Source: Phascolomyces articulosus
Lineage: Eukaryota > Mucoromycota > Mucoromycetes > Mucorales > Lichtheimiaceae
NCBI GenBank assembly: GCA_025677815.1
Contig: JAIXMP010000005.1
Coordinates: forward strand, 806,001-870,000
Direction: 5' to 3'
Length of the DNA stretch: 64,000 nt
Position 1 is the stretch's first letter. Every line of letters starts with the position of its first letter. The notes under the pieces are model-generated. The model saw nothing but the letters and a program-made list of their open reading frames with translations, was not told the DNA's origin and searched no databases. The position numbers and the translations under genes were made by a program. Shown piece by piece: positions 22,401 to 33,020 of this stretch.

Positions 22401-24172
22401 ATGCGTTTCTGTCCTAGCTGTAAAGACAACGTTAGCTCTAGAGGCTCATTTAACAATAAATCTAAAAAGTACGTAAACAAATAAAATAGAGAAGCCCCTA
22501 TATATCTATAGTATACATAGGAAGAAGAAGAAAGAGAAAACTTATTAATGAACCTACGTTTATTTTTTAGGAGTAACAGTAGTAACGCGAGCTCGAGTGA
22601 TACTGAAGAAGAAGGTTTCGTTGAACCCAAATTTCCCATCAGTCAATACGAATATATTGAAGGACGTAATTTTCGACATTCTACAGATGGGGATACTCCA
22701 TTCTTACCATGCGATGATGAAGAAAATGAACGATTACAGTTAAACTATTTATTATTCAAGTGAGTTTATAAACTCCATGAGAAGTGTGGGAAGGCGGAGG
22801 TCATCTCACATAGAACAATATTGAGTTCATAAAATAACAACTTTGATAAACTGATTTTGCTTCTTTTTTTCTCCCCTCCTTAGAACTGTTTTCAAAAAGT
22901 ACGGTTTTATTATACAAATATGCGAGTATATATATTTTAAATGTAGGATAAGATATTTTGATCTGACTAACATATGGCTTATTTTTTTTTAAAAAAAAAA
23001 GATTACATTTTCCACCAGTTGAAGATGGTCTAAAACGAGGTATTCGTGTACTCACAGTCAGGTATGTTTATAATATAATTGAATGTGTTATGTGAAAATA
23101 TATATTTATATAATGTCTTTATGAATATAAAAAAAACACAAAGCTGACTTTCCAGTTGATTAGAATTGGACCTGGGTTTTGGGTAAAAGAAATGGCAGAA
23201 GCTTTCCCAAACTCACATTTTACAGGAACTGACCAGATCATCTATCCTATCAGGTAAAGATCTAACTACTCTGTTTGTAGGAACCAAAAAGAAAAGAATA
23301 AAAATAAACCAACTCACCATATATGGATGTTAAATATAGTGATACGCCAGCAAACTGTCATTTACGGATAGCTAATGCAGCTGAAGGATTACCCTACCCA
23401 GATAATACATTTGATTATGTTACTCAACATGATACCGTTTTTACATATACCCAAGATGAGTGGGAAAAGGTAGTGAAAGAATTAATACGTGTTACGAAAC
23501 CTGGTGGATGGATTCAATTAGGTAAAATGAATATAAAAAGACAATTTTTTTCGATCATTTTACATGTATAATTTGAAATTGAATTAAACTTCTTAACTCA
23601 CACGCACACATCATCACCATCACCTTTTTTTATTATTTTGTAGTGGAGACCAGCGGGATTTTACAGGATGTTGGTCCAAATATGTCGATATGGTTAATGC
23701 GAGGTAACACATAACATTAAACTTCATTTGGAGTGAGGGACACAAAAAAGAAAGTTTGTAGTAAATAAACACATGGGCTTGAAAATTTTTATCATGATCA
23801 ATATTTATTCATCATCTATCTATTACTATTATTATTTATACAGTGACAGTCTCTCTTCAAACGCGTAATATTCAATTAAAATTCGGACCTAAGCTGCATG
23901 AATTACTTGAAGGAAAAGATGGCGTGACAGACCTTGAATATTCTCATCGATCAATTCCATTAGGTTGGTTAGGTAAATTAGGTGACCTTGGACTCGAATG
24001 TATGGAACGTATGTTTGATTCAATGAAACCACGTTTATGTGACGATTGGTCAATGAATCAACAAAAGTATGAAAAGATGGTGGAAGCTGCGGCAAAGGAA
24101 TGCCACGAGTTTAAGAGTTGGACAAATATCCATTATGCTTTCTGTAGGAAGAAATTCCCTCATGAGGAATAA
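22401..24172 (+). CDS. Class I SAM-methyltransferase-fold protein with degenerate motif I
   Basis: Exons: 22401-22468, 22571-22759, 23002-23061, 23164-23253, 23340-23521, 23644-23703 and 23844-24172, totalling 978 bases and 325 residues. The N-terminus is short and Ser/acid-rich with CPSC. A Rossmann methyltransferase core then appears: NYLLFKLHFPPVEDGLKRG, the motif I region VLTVRIGPGFWVKEMAEAFP, motif II FTGTDQI, a motif III-like LPYPDNTFDYVTQHD, motif IV LIRVTKPGGWIQLVE, and a helical C-terminal half. This belongs to a group of fungal methyltransferases whose substrates are mostly unknown. Motif I reads TVRIGPG where active members usually have a DxGxGxG-like loop, so SAM binding may be weakened. 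The start ATG at 22401 is chosen because it gives a clean 23-codon first exon ending at GTACGT. Confidence 0.82.
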
Positions 24173-24556
24173 TCTATTTATTTTTCCTTTTTTCCTTTGT
24201 GTTATTTTTATGTTGTGAATTGTGTAGAAGTACTAATTTATATCGAGTTATATATATATACTTCCTCTTCCACCACTAGTCTCGTATAGATTATTCTACA
24301 CAATCACTTTGTTATATATTTATATTTGTACTTCTTTTCTTTTAAGTATTTTTATTTTACCCCCTTCTCCTTTTGCTTAGTTACCATTATTATCCTCCCT
24401 CTATATCATGCTATTACTATGTTTATCAAATTCAGTTTGATTATTTATATATATATATATATATATTTGTTATACGATATCATACAATGAGAGCAAAATC
24501 AAGTTCTTCTTCTTCTTCTTCTTCTTCTTCCTCCTTATATTGGTATATATGTTTTT
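24173..24556. other. Convergent intergenic region with TTC repeat
   Basis: 3' flanks of the methyltransferase-like and CCDC28-like genes. It has a TA run near 24448-24466 and a (TTC)n run at about 24503-24530. No gene is seen. Confidence 0.5.
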
Positions 24557-25566
24557 TTACGAATCATTTATGACAATGTTTGATCGAGATGATGATTGAG
24601 AATCACTTATACCAATATCGGATGGTTCATTTGATAATGTTGTTGAAATAATTGGATGATGTTCTTGACGTGGTGTTGATAAAGGCGTACTATCCACATC
24701 ATCAAAATCCATAAATCCATAATGTGCTGCTGCTGCTGCATTACTGCTTTGATTATCATACCCGTGACTATAATAATGTATTTCAGGATCTGATAGTTCA
24801 CGGAACCGGTTCCTGTACATATGCGTGTAATTAAATTTTCTCGTGTTAATAATGTTACACGCAAAAAAAGCCTCTCAATTGTAATATTATAATCCATTCA
24901 AAAGAATACATTTACATGCATGCTCCAAGGTCATCCAGCTTTTGTTACAAGACATAGCCACATACACACATTGAGATTGTCAATAATAGGTTAGCATGAA
25001 TGCTATATTTAATATTGATCCATTCTAATATTCATTTTTGTTACCTTGAGCATAAGGCTTTTTAGATCCACTTCTTTTTTGTGAAAGTTTTCCAAATTTT
25101 GTTGATATCCATGTTCAATTTCGTTACTTTCTCCAAATTGTTGTAACGTACTTTGTCGTCGTCTATAAATATATGAAAACATCGCCTGAGCATATTTTTT
25201 TTTGTTTCCTCTATATTTCCTCCCATTAGATAATACTCTTTTTTTCACCCAAGGCTTAAAAAAACGTACGGCAAATCGGTGATATTCTCCAAAGCAATAT
25301 GGTCACGAGCTAAATCAATCTGTTTTCTACGAATAACATCAAGTTCTCGAAAGATTCGTTCAGTGTCTCTTCCTATTATTCATCAATGTTGAAACTTGCT
25401 ATTCAGATGGAGTCTTGTTACAAAGTAAATTGAATAGAGACGCATATGTAAAAAGAGGGAGAAATAATAAATTACCAAAAACACGCATTTCACCCGTGGT
25501 AAACATGCGATCCATTCTTTTAAATTCCATTTCAAGGCTCATTAAGACATGGTTATGATTCTGCAT
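24557..25566 (-). CDS. CCDC28-like coiled-coil protein (DUF4061)
   Basis: Exons (complement): 25476-25566, 25270-25372, 25045-25162, 24916-24938 and 24557-24812, totalling 591 bases and 196 residues. The N-terminal two thirds match the order of the CCDC28 family: a helix ending MDRMFTTGEMRVFG, a second helix RDTERIFRELDVIRRKQIDLARDH, a loop, a third helix NLENFHKKEVDLKSLMLK and LDDLGACMNRFRELSDPE. One exon is just 23 bases and encodes LDDLGACM. The C-terminal third is Ser/Ala/Asp-rich and probably disordered. Animal CCDC28B modulates ciliary and TORC2 functions; whether that applies in this fungus is unknown. The ATG at 25566 is the only sensible start but overlaps a possible CAG acceptor, so an upstream exon cannot be excluded. 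Family assignment comes from motif resemblance. Confidence 0.72.
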
Positions 25567-26723
25567 AATTGTTATTATAAAAAGCAAAATAGGAAATATG
25601 AAAAGCAAAGAACCGTGGGCCCTTTTATTTTTATATATAAAAAATTGAGCCCATAAGGTACCAGATTAGGAAGTTGGTTTATGCTAAGCACTTTTGTGAT
25701 TATTCAGCCATGAAAAAAAAACATAGGTTATGTAATAATTGTACTTTTTATTTCACAAAAACACACAATGAAGATAAGGATACTAAAAAAACATACAGAT
25801 AATAAGAAAGCAGATTATGCAAGCTTGTAGAGAGGTGGCACCTGTTATAGATTCTCAAGTAACCAGGAAAGGTGCACTTGACCCAATCTTGTTGAGTTTC
25901 ATCAACTGGATCAAAAAATCCTTACCCCTGGTTGTTTTCTGATGGATATGGATTACTCTATCCTTGAGTCTTTATGGTCCTTAATTCGTGACGCAGCTTT
26001 AACTAATTTATTAAATATAGCTTGTTCGTTGGGATCAAGGTGCAGAAGCATCGGTTTCCAACCGTTTCAATTTTTTTACGTCTCTTTTTGAAAGACGATT
26101 TCCCAGCAATCATCCATTGGATCCATGATAAAAGAATGAACGACACTAGCACATCGATATATTGACATTCATAGAAATTATCAAGAATTCAAAGTTGCTG
26201 CCAAATTTAATCAATGAGGTCCATCGGGACATTATCCAAGGTGATATTGATAGAAATTTTATTGTAAATGGTGTTATTAAAGCTCTGCAACCAGTTATCT
26301 GTAACTTGAAAAAAAGTAAAAGACTTTTGCTGTATTTAGCAACCATCAATTTTTACGTGTCAGTTTCGTGTACCAGTTCTACAACCAATATATTCGACAA
26401 AGAAGGGCTTTCCTCGTAATTAGCCATCGCAGCATACTATGTATCCATATTTCTTGACGGATAACCACATTCAATTATATAACAAGTTAAATTAAGCATA
26501 TGGTAAGAAGAAGAGGAAGTTATTTCCCCTAGAAGCAAATGGAAGACCAGATGAAAAGTCGCAGTAATAGTAGTGGCAAAGGCAAGTGTGGCGCTTAGTG
26601 TTATAAACTAAGCTACCAATGACTGGAAACTCCGGTTGTAAAAGTGTAAAAGTTTTTTGAAGGACAACGCGTTCTTTTTCATATTTTTTATTTTTTTTTA
26701 AAAACCAACTAAAAATAATCAAC
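25567..26723. other. Intergenic region holding a decayed ORF
   Basis: Divergent spacer between the CCDC28-like and EBP1-like genes. It contains the fragment listed at 25850-26419; the rest, including the EBP1 upstream sequence, shows nothing recognisable. Confidence 0.45.
25850..26419 (+). pseudogene. Decayed coding fragment of unknown origin
   Basis: Protein-like stretches occur in different plus-strand frames in sequence, e.g. DPILLSFINWIKKSLPLVV, then MDMDYSILESLWSLIRDAAL in another frame, then a frame at 26162-26419 with DIIQGDIDRNFIVNGVIKAL. Composition is unlike the flanking low-complexity DNA. The frames change without splice signals, which suggests an old gene or mobile-element relic. 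No family is recognised. Confidence 0.3.
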
Positions 26724-28319
26724 ATGTCTGACAAGGCTCAACAACAACCCGAAGTCCCTACCACCATTGCTGACTCCAATGTCATGTCCAAGTACAAGGA
26801 TGCTGCTACTATTGCTAATGGTAAATATGTTTTACCTGCTTATTTTTCACGACCCTTTTTTTTATAGAGTATGCGATTGACAGATCAATTGTCTATATTT
26901 TTTTAGCCGTCCTTGACAAGGTCATTCAACAATGTGTTGACGGTGCCAAGATTTTGGATATCTGTGTCAACGGTGACAACGCTATTGTTGAAGCTACCAA
27001 GGCCGTTTACACCAAGAAGAAGTTCTCTAAGGGTAAGAGGGAATATAAAGAATAATTGGGAACACACACACAGCTTTGCTGTGTTGTGTAAGTAAAAAAA
27101 AAATCTTTAAAACTGAAATTTCATTATTATCCAGGTATCGGTTTCCCTACCACCATCTCGGTCAACAACTGCGTTGCCCATTTCTCCCCTCTTCCTAGCG
27201 ATCCTGAATCTAAGGAAACTTTGAAGGATGGTGACGTTGCCAAGATGTAAGTTTGCGTGTGTATATATAGAAAGTGATCAAATCAAGTAATAATGGGAGA
27301 AATGGAACTATTGTCACACCACATATTGAACGAATCATGTATATCTAATATGCATTGCAATTGGGGGTGGTCCTTGCACTTTAATTGGGATTATAGTCAA
27401 CTTGGTGTCCAAATCGATGGTTTCTGCTCCACCGTCGCTCACACGCTCGTTGTTGGTGCTTCCGCTGAAAAGCCCGTGACTGGTGAGAAGGCTGATGTTA
27501 TCCAAGCCGCTCACACTGCATTGGAAGCTGCTTGCCGTTTGATCCGTCCTGGTAACAAGGTAATATATGATAATATTAATTACAATCCAAACGGATTTCT
27601 TTTTTCATTCCCTATATATGTTACAAAAAAAAAAGAACTGGTTAATTTATACAAACATGACTTTGATAAAAAAATATTAGAACATGGAAGTTACCAAGAT
27701 TGTCGATGATATCTCCAAGACTTTCGATACCAAGCCTGTTGAAGGTATGTTGACTCATCAACAACTCAAGGACAAGACTGATGGCAAGAAGCAAATCATC
27801 TTGAACCCTACCGAATCACACATGCGCGACTTTGAACGTTGTACCTTCGAAGAAAACGAAGTTTATGCTGTTGACATTTTGATCTCGAGTGGTGAAGGCA
27901 AGGTCCGCCAATTGAATGCTCGTACCACCGTTTACAAGAAGACCGACAGTCGTTACCAACTCAAGATGAACGCTTCCCGTCAAGTCTTGCACGAAATCAA
28001 AAACACTGCTGGTCACTTCCCCTTCTCCCTCCGTCAACTTACGGATGAACGCAAGTCCCGTATGGGTATTGTTGAATGTGCTAAGCATCAATGTGTCATT
28101 CCTTATGACGTTGTCTATGAACGTGAAGGTGCTGTTGTTGCTCAGTTCTTGACTACTCTTTTGGTTACCAAGAATGGTAATGTCATGGCTACTGATCCCA
28201 AGTTCAACCCTGCCGTTTACAAGTCTGACAAGTCTATTAAGGATGAAGAAATCCTCAAGCTTTTGGCTACTCCTTTGAAGGAACCTTCTGCTAACAAGAA
28301 GAAGGCCGAAAAGAAGTAA
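26724..28319 (+). CDS. EBP1/PA2G4 homologue (M24 pita-bread fold, methionine-aminopeptidase-like)
   Basis: Homologue of proliferation-associated 2G4 (EBP1; Cdb4 in fission yeast), a ribosome- and RNA-binding protein with an inactive methionine-aminopeptidase fold that sits near the ribosomal exit tunnel. Exons: 26724-26820, 26907-27032, 27135-27246, 27397-27559 and 27681-28319, totalling 1137 bases and 378 residues. Landmarks are [76 protein letters not shown], and a C-terminal Lys-rich tail (NKKKAEKK) expected for RNA binding. The usual Asp before LGV is Gln here (residues around KIQLGV), in line with loss of metal catalysis. Codon usage is more biased than in neighbours, which suggests strong expression. 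Length is close to the ~390 of relatives. Confidence 0.94.
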
Positions 28320-28823
28320 AAAAGGAGACTTGAATTAATAAGAATAAAAAATAATGTACAAAAAAAGACATAAATATTTCAAAGTAGATTCATAATGTAA
28401 AAATATTTCTTTATCATTTTATCTACATTTTATCTTAACACAAGCAATTCACACTCACTCACACTATTTCCTCACTCTGATTCATCTTCTTGTTCTTTTG
28501 TTACAAAAAAAATATATAGCATTTTGTTTGTATTATCAATAGCATAACCATGCATTATTAAAAAAAGAATGGACAAATTATTTTTTTTCCTAAAGTTATA
28601 TAACTTTATAGGTGTATAATTAATTACCTATATCAATTGGACGACAATAAGCTTCTATCAAAAAAATATAAATATCGGAATCTAAGCAGTATAAAATTGT
28701 ATGTCGGTGTGACAAAAAAATAAGAAATAGATAATGCGAGTCAAGTCTATCTTTTTTGTTTTTTTCTCTCTTTTTCTTTTCTTTTTCTTTTTTATTTTAC
28801 ATCAAAAAACACATCTAAGAACT
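28320..28823. other. Intergenic region EBP1-like to OHCU decarboxylase
   Basis: AT-rich 3' UTR of the EBP1-like gene and promoter of the next gene, ending with a pyrimidine-rich stretch (28749-28800) before the start codon. An upstream in-frame ATG at 28734 would add only a hydrophobic low-complexity stretch. Confidence 0.5.
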
Positions 28824-29465
28824 ATGATTCCTTCTATCCAACAACTCAACAAAGAATCCTCTGAAGTCTTCATTGAAGCTGTCAACACTCTTTTCGAGAC
28901 TGCACCACCTCTTGCTGATCGTTTGCTCGCTGCTCGTCCTTATGAATCCTATCTCCAACTTATTGACTTTGCTGAAAAGCTTTGCCTCGGTAATGAATTG
29001 AACGATCAAGAAAAGTTAGATATCGTCAACGCACATCCAAGAATCGGTGCTTCCAAGGCTAATTTGTCTGCCATGTCTTTGAAGGAACAAGGTTACTCAA
29101 ACCGTCAAGGTGGTGTTTCTGCCGAAGACGAAAAAGTCAATGCTGAATTGGCTCGTTTGAACGGGGTAAGTGATAATAGTTAAACCATTCAGGCACAATG
29201 GATCGAAGATATTGGGTATATATATACATGGAGTTTCCTTTTACTGAACATGTTTTTCAAAATATATAAATAATAGGAATACGAAAAGAAGTATGGTTTC
29301 AACTTTGTTGTGTTTGTTGCTGGTCGATCTCGCGCACAAATCATTCCTGTCATCCAAGAACGTATTGCTTCTGGTGATCGTGAAAAGGAAATGACCACTG
29401 CTATGGTTGATATGATGAGAATTGCTCGGGATCGTCTTCAAAAGGCTACTGTTTCTAAAATATAG
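28824..29465 (+). CDS. OHCU decarboxylase (ureide pathway of urate breakdown), peroxisomal
   Basis: Catalyses decarboxylation of 2-oxo-4-hydroxy-4-carboxy-5-ureidoimidazoline to S-allantoin, the last step after uricase and hydroxyisourate hydrolase. Exons: 28824-29165 and 29277-29465, totalling 531 bases and 176 residues, the normal length. Family motifs are the catalytic-His region NAHPRIG (His about residue 71), SLKEQGY, LARLNGEYEKKYGFNFVVFVAGRS and the final helix MMRIARDRLQK. The protein ends in SKI, a peroxisome targeting signal type 1, which fits the peroxisomal location of urate oxidation. The ATG at 28824 is preferred because it aligns with the family N-terminus. Confidence 0.94.
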
Positions 29466-30175
29466 TTTAATCAAAAATATACCGTTTCGCTATTTTAATC
29501 AAAAAATAATAATCAAATATGTATTTTACTTTGTACAATTAACTCCGCAAGAGGTATCTCGCATTGAATTATGTTGAATGATGAGAAAATGAAAAGGGGA
29601 AACCCAACGAAGTGTGCATGTTTGGGTTGTATATAAATGGAAAACTCTGTCCGGATTTTTGGGTGCATTGGAAGTATGATGGGGGGTTTTTTGTAAGTGG
29701 ATGTCGGGATAAGATGATATGTTATATTTATTATAAGTTTTGGTCGCGATTGAAACAGGATTCGGATGGAAGAGTGAATAAAACACCAAAATGATAATCA
29801 ATGAACAAATCAAAAGGTCAATTTGAATTGTTGGTTTTATAACTAATCCTATGTTGATTGATTGCTTAAAAAAAACAATAAAAGAATATATGGCTGTCCT
29901 GGAAATACATTTTTTTATGCTGTGCACTATCATATAGCACGATCTTGTGCCCCCCCTTCCCCAGATTAAATATTGCGTACAAGCTGCATAATATAATAAT
30001 TTTAGTCTTCCAGCAATTCGAACATTTAACAGCCTTCAAACGATTCAAAAATCATCATTCCTTTTTTTTTGTTTTCTAAGAAAAAAAAAGATGGCTCATT
30101 TTCATGATATTTTTTATGCGTTGTTTGGTAATCAAAATATATTATAATGCATCTACATTCTCGTTTTTTTTTCTC
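29466..30175. other. Convergent intergenic region OHCU decarboxylase/VMA13
   Basis: 3' flanks of two convergent genes. Short frames occur but none is protein-like. Confidence 0.5.
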
Positions 30176-32624
30176 TTAAAAATCCCTATAGAATAATGAT
30201 AATAGAATGAAGAGTGAATAAATAGATGAAATCTTGGCGGTCAACATTTAGAAAATATATAAGAAACATACCATGCTTGATGCATATACTTTTGCACAGC
30301 TGCAAGTGCTTGGTATCTTACATCTTGGTCTTCATGAGTCATCAATTCCATAACACGTTGCTTAGCACCAACTTCTTGCAAAACCCTGTTGTAATTATAA
30401 CCTTAGTTATTTTTTTTTCATTTTATATCTCTTTTTGGATAGGATAAATAGAATCAGTGAATTATTTACCTTTTACCCTGTTTTGATGCATATTTGGAAT
30501 ATTGACCAATGTCATTGGCAGCTACAGATAAGATCACAGGACTCGTTGCAGTACTAAGAATACGTGCAAGTTGTCTAATTAAAAATAATAATAATGATGC
30601 ATCATTAGTTTTTTTATTCTCCAGGGATTTAAATATGCAATAATAAACAAACCTTAGCAATTGGAAGTTATTTTCTTCAAGTCTTGAAGCATTTTCTTTC
30701 CAAAACGTCTCCGATTTATGAGGAGGCGTCCATTCAAGTTTGCCTGTTTCAACCTCAGAAGCATATTGTTCAAATGTACTATGTAGATAAAAAAAAATTA
30801 CATTCATTCCCTGTTTTAGCCTTACTCTATCTCTTCTTCAAAATAGAGTTGACATGGGGAAGAAAATGGAACTTACGTCAAACTTTGGAAGTTTTCTTGA
30901 AGTCTTTCTTTCACATAATCAATATCTTCCAAAATATCTGGATCAGACCACTTGCGGGTACTCAGGTTTTCAGTAAATGGAAGTAATTTAGCAACAAGCA
31001 TGGCTGCAAGATTTTCAGAAGGAGCCTTCTCAACAAGGTTCTATTTACAATAGAATTGTCGAATGAGTATAGAGCATAATTCTTTAATACCTTGGGTTGC
31101 TTTTTTCCCTCGATCCCCCTCCCAAATGTTGGCATAGCAACAAACACATGTCAAACTGTTTTTGACTATTATTTACCTTAAGAGTGGCAATGGCAACACG
31201 GATCACCTTTTCCTTGACAGCTGCCTTAGCAATCTCGGTAAGCTTTGGAATAATGTCATAAAGCCTACAAATGAAAAGTGTTATTATAAAAAATAAACAA
31301 CAACATTTATCCATCATAAATTTATATGTATACTTACTTGTTAATTTTGGAAGCAATTTCAGGTTCAAAAGTCAACAACCACAAACAGAATATGATCTGA
31401 TACTGCATTTGAGGAGTAGATGTAGACTTATCAAGATTAAACACCAATCTATTTTTTTAATAAATTCCACCAATACATGAGTCATTTTTTTCTTCACGAA
31501 AGAACATGTAGTATAATGTAAAGAAAGGATGATAAAACAGTAATCAACTTACTCCTTGATGGCATTTTGAGTATTCCAGAATGGTATACGGAATTGGCGT
31601 ACGCGGAGTAAAGATTCCACTTCTTGCACAACAACATCCACGACTTCGGGCTTTCGGCTGGCCAACTGTTCACTGATCCAACGCCACAAGTCTGAAATAT
31701 CAAGTGAACCAGGATGAGGTGCAGAACTATCATTCATTATTCAAATAGAATGTTAACTTTGGATGTTTGTGAAAGATATTTATTTTTCATCGAACAACGC
31801 GAGGTGGAATACGGTGTTTTTCTTACCATGCAAGGATTGTCAATATTTTACTAGCTTGAAGTGAAGTAAACTCATCTTCCAAATGCAACGCCCTATTACC
31901 ATAAAATTCCATATTCCGGTCCATAATTATTGATCAATTAAACTTTTCAAACAATCCACTACATCTTCGAGGATAGAAAAAAAAAGGGTAGATAGTTTAC
32001 TTGAAGAAAGGTCCAAAAGGATATGATTCATCTTCAGCCGACACGTCATGGAAAAACTGAGCATTTTCGTCGTGTCCTAAATATATTTTTACATTCATCG
32101 TTATTAAAAATAATGCTTCAATAATAATAACAATAAAAGAGTGAGAAAGTTCAAAAAATGAAACCAACAACAAACCTGACAAAATGCTATCCGCGAGAAT
32201 ACATACATATTGAACAGTATCGGGTCGAGATAAGTTTTGTAACAAGTGAAGAATGAGAGATGCGTACGTTGTGCCCTTTTCTTTTACGGCGGACTGAACT
32301 TGTTCTGGTGAACGTTTGTCAATGGCTTTAATTAATTCAACTTGGTTATGGGTGACTAAATTAGCGCGTTCATATCCCTATCATTTTATTTAATGTCGAG
32401 ATGAGTTATTTCCAAGTGTCATTCCTGTCATGCGTGTTTTATCTAAAAGTCGGGTTTACAAGGAATTCCCGTTTCTGTTTTTTCACTAGTAATAATAATA
32501 AAAAAAGATTAATATTATATACCTCCCAAAGAATAGATTTGCTTCTAATTTGTGCGGCTTTCTTATCAAGATAAGCATTAGTCACCAATGCCAAAGGTAC
32601 TTCTGGTACTGTCTCGTCTTCCAT
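30176..32624 (-). CDS. VMA13: V-type proton ATPase subunit H
   Basis: Regulatory subunit of the peripheral V1 sector, required for proton pumping by the assembled vacuolar ATPase. Twelve exons (complement): 32523-32624, 32176-32377, 32001-32076, 31827-31892, 31553-31726, 31338-31448, 31177-31264, 30877-31040, 30653-30778, 30470-30574, 30272-30385 and 30176-30185. They total 1338 bases and 445 residues (yeast 478). Helical-repeat landmarks are [17 protein letters not shown], a long N-terminal HEAT/ARM domain, [56 protein letters not shown], and the C-terminal [23 protein letters not shown] with [18 protein letters not shown]. The last coding exon has only 10 bases, completing the Trp codon and adding Asp-Phe-stop, like the WEYL-type end of relatives. 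The ATG at 32624 is the first in frame. Confidence 0.94.
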
Positions 32625-33020
32625 GATTTTTTTTAGTTGTTAAGGGAGAGTGTTGTAACAAAAAGAAGGTGAAACATCATAGGCATTCCTGGCGGATACT
32701 CACTTCGCATTGCGGTGTCTGAAACACGGTAATAGAGATGTTTATGAACAGAGCAACTTATTTATACGCCTTTCGTTTGTTGTTGTTATGTACATTCATA
32801 TTTAAAGTAGGTTTTTAAGAGCTTTGCTATTATTAAATCAAAATTATAAATAATGATATATTGCAATTTTTTTTTCTCTTTTTGATTTTGTTATTATGTT
32901 TTGCAATGAAAAGCTTTTTTTTATCAAACATTGAAGAAAAAAATGATGGGATAAGAAAAAAGATGGAATGGGAAGAAAAGAGAAAACAAGGAAAAAATGA
33001 TAAAAGATAGTACAGAATTT
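32625..33020. other. Spacer between VMA13 start and MIC60 stop
   Basis: Tandem minus-strand genes are separated by 396 bases. It holds the VMA13 promoter and the MIC60 3' UTR; no gene is seen. Confidence 0.5.

Noticed and set aside
28734..28823. Upstream ATG in frame with OHCU decarboxylase, giving a hydrophobic leader like a signal peptide
   Set aside because: The leader is encoded by a poly-pyrimidine tract, and the protein has a PTS1 end; the family N-terminus starts at 28824.
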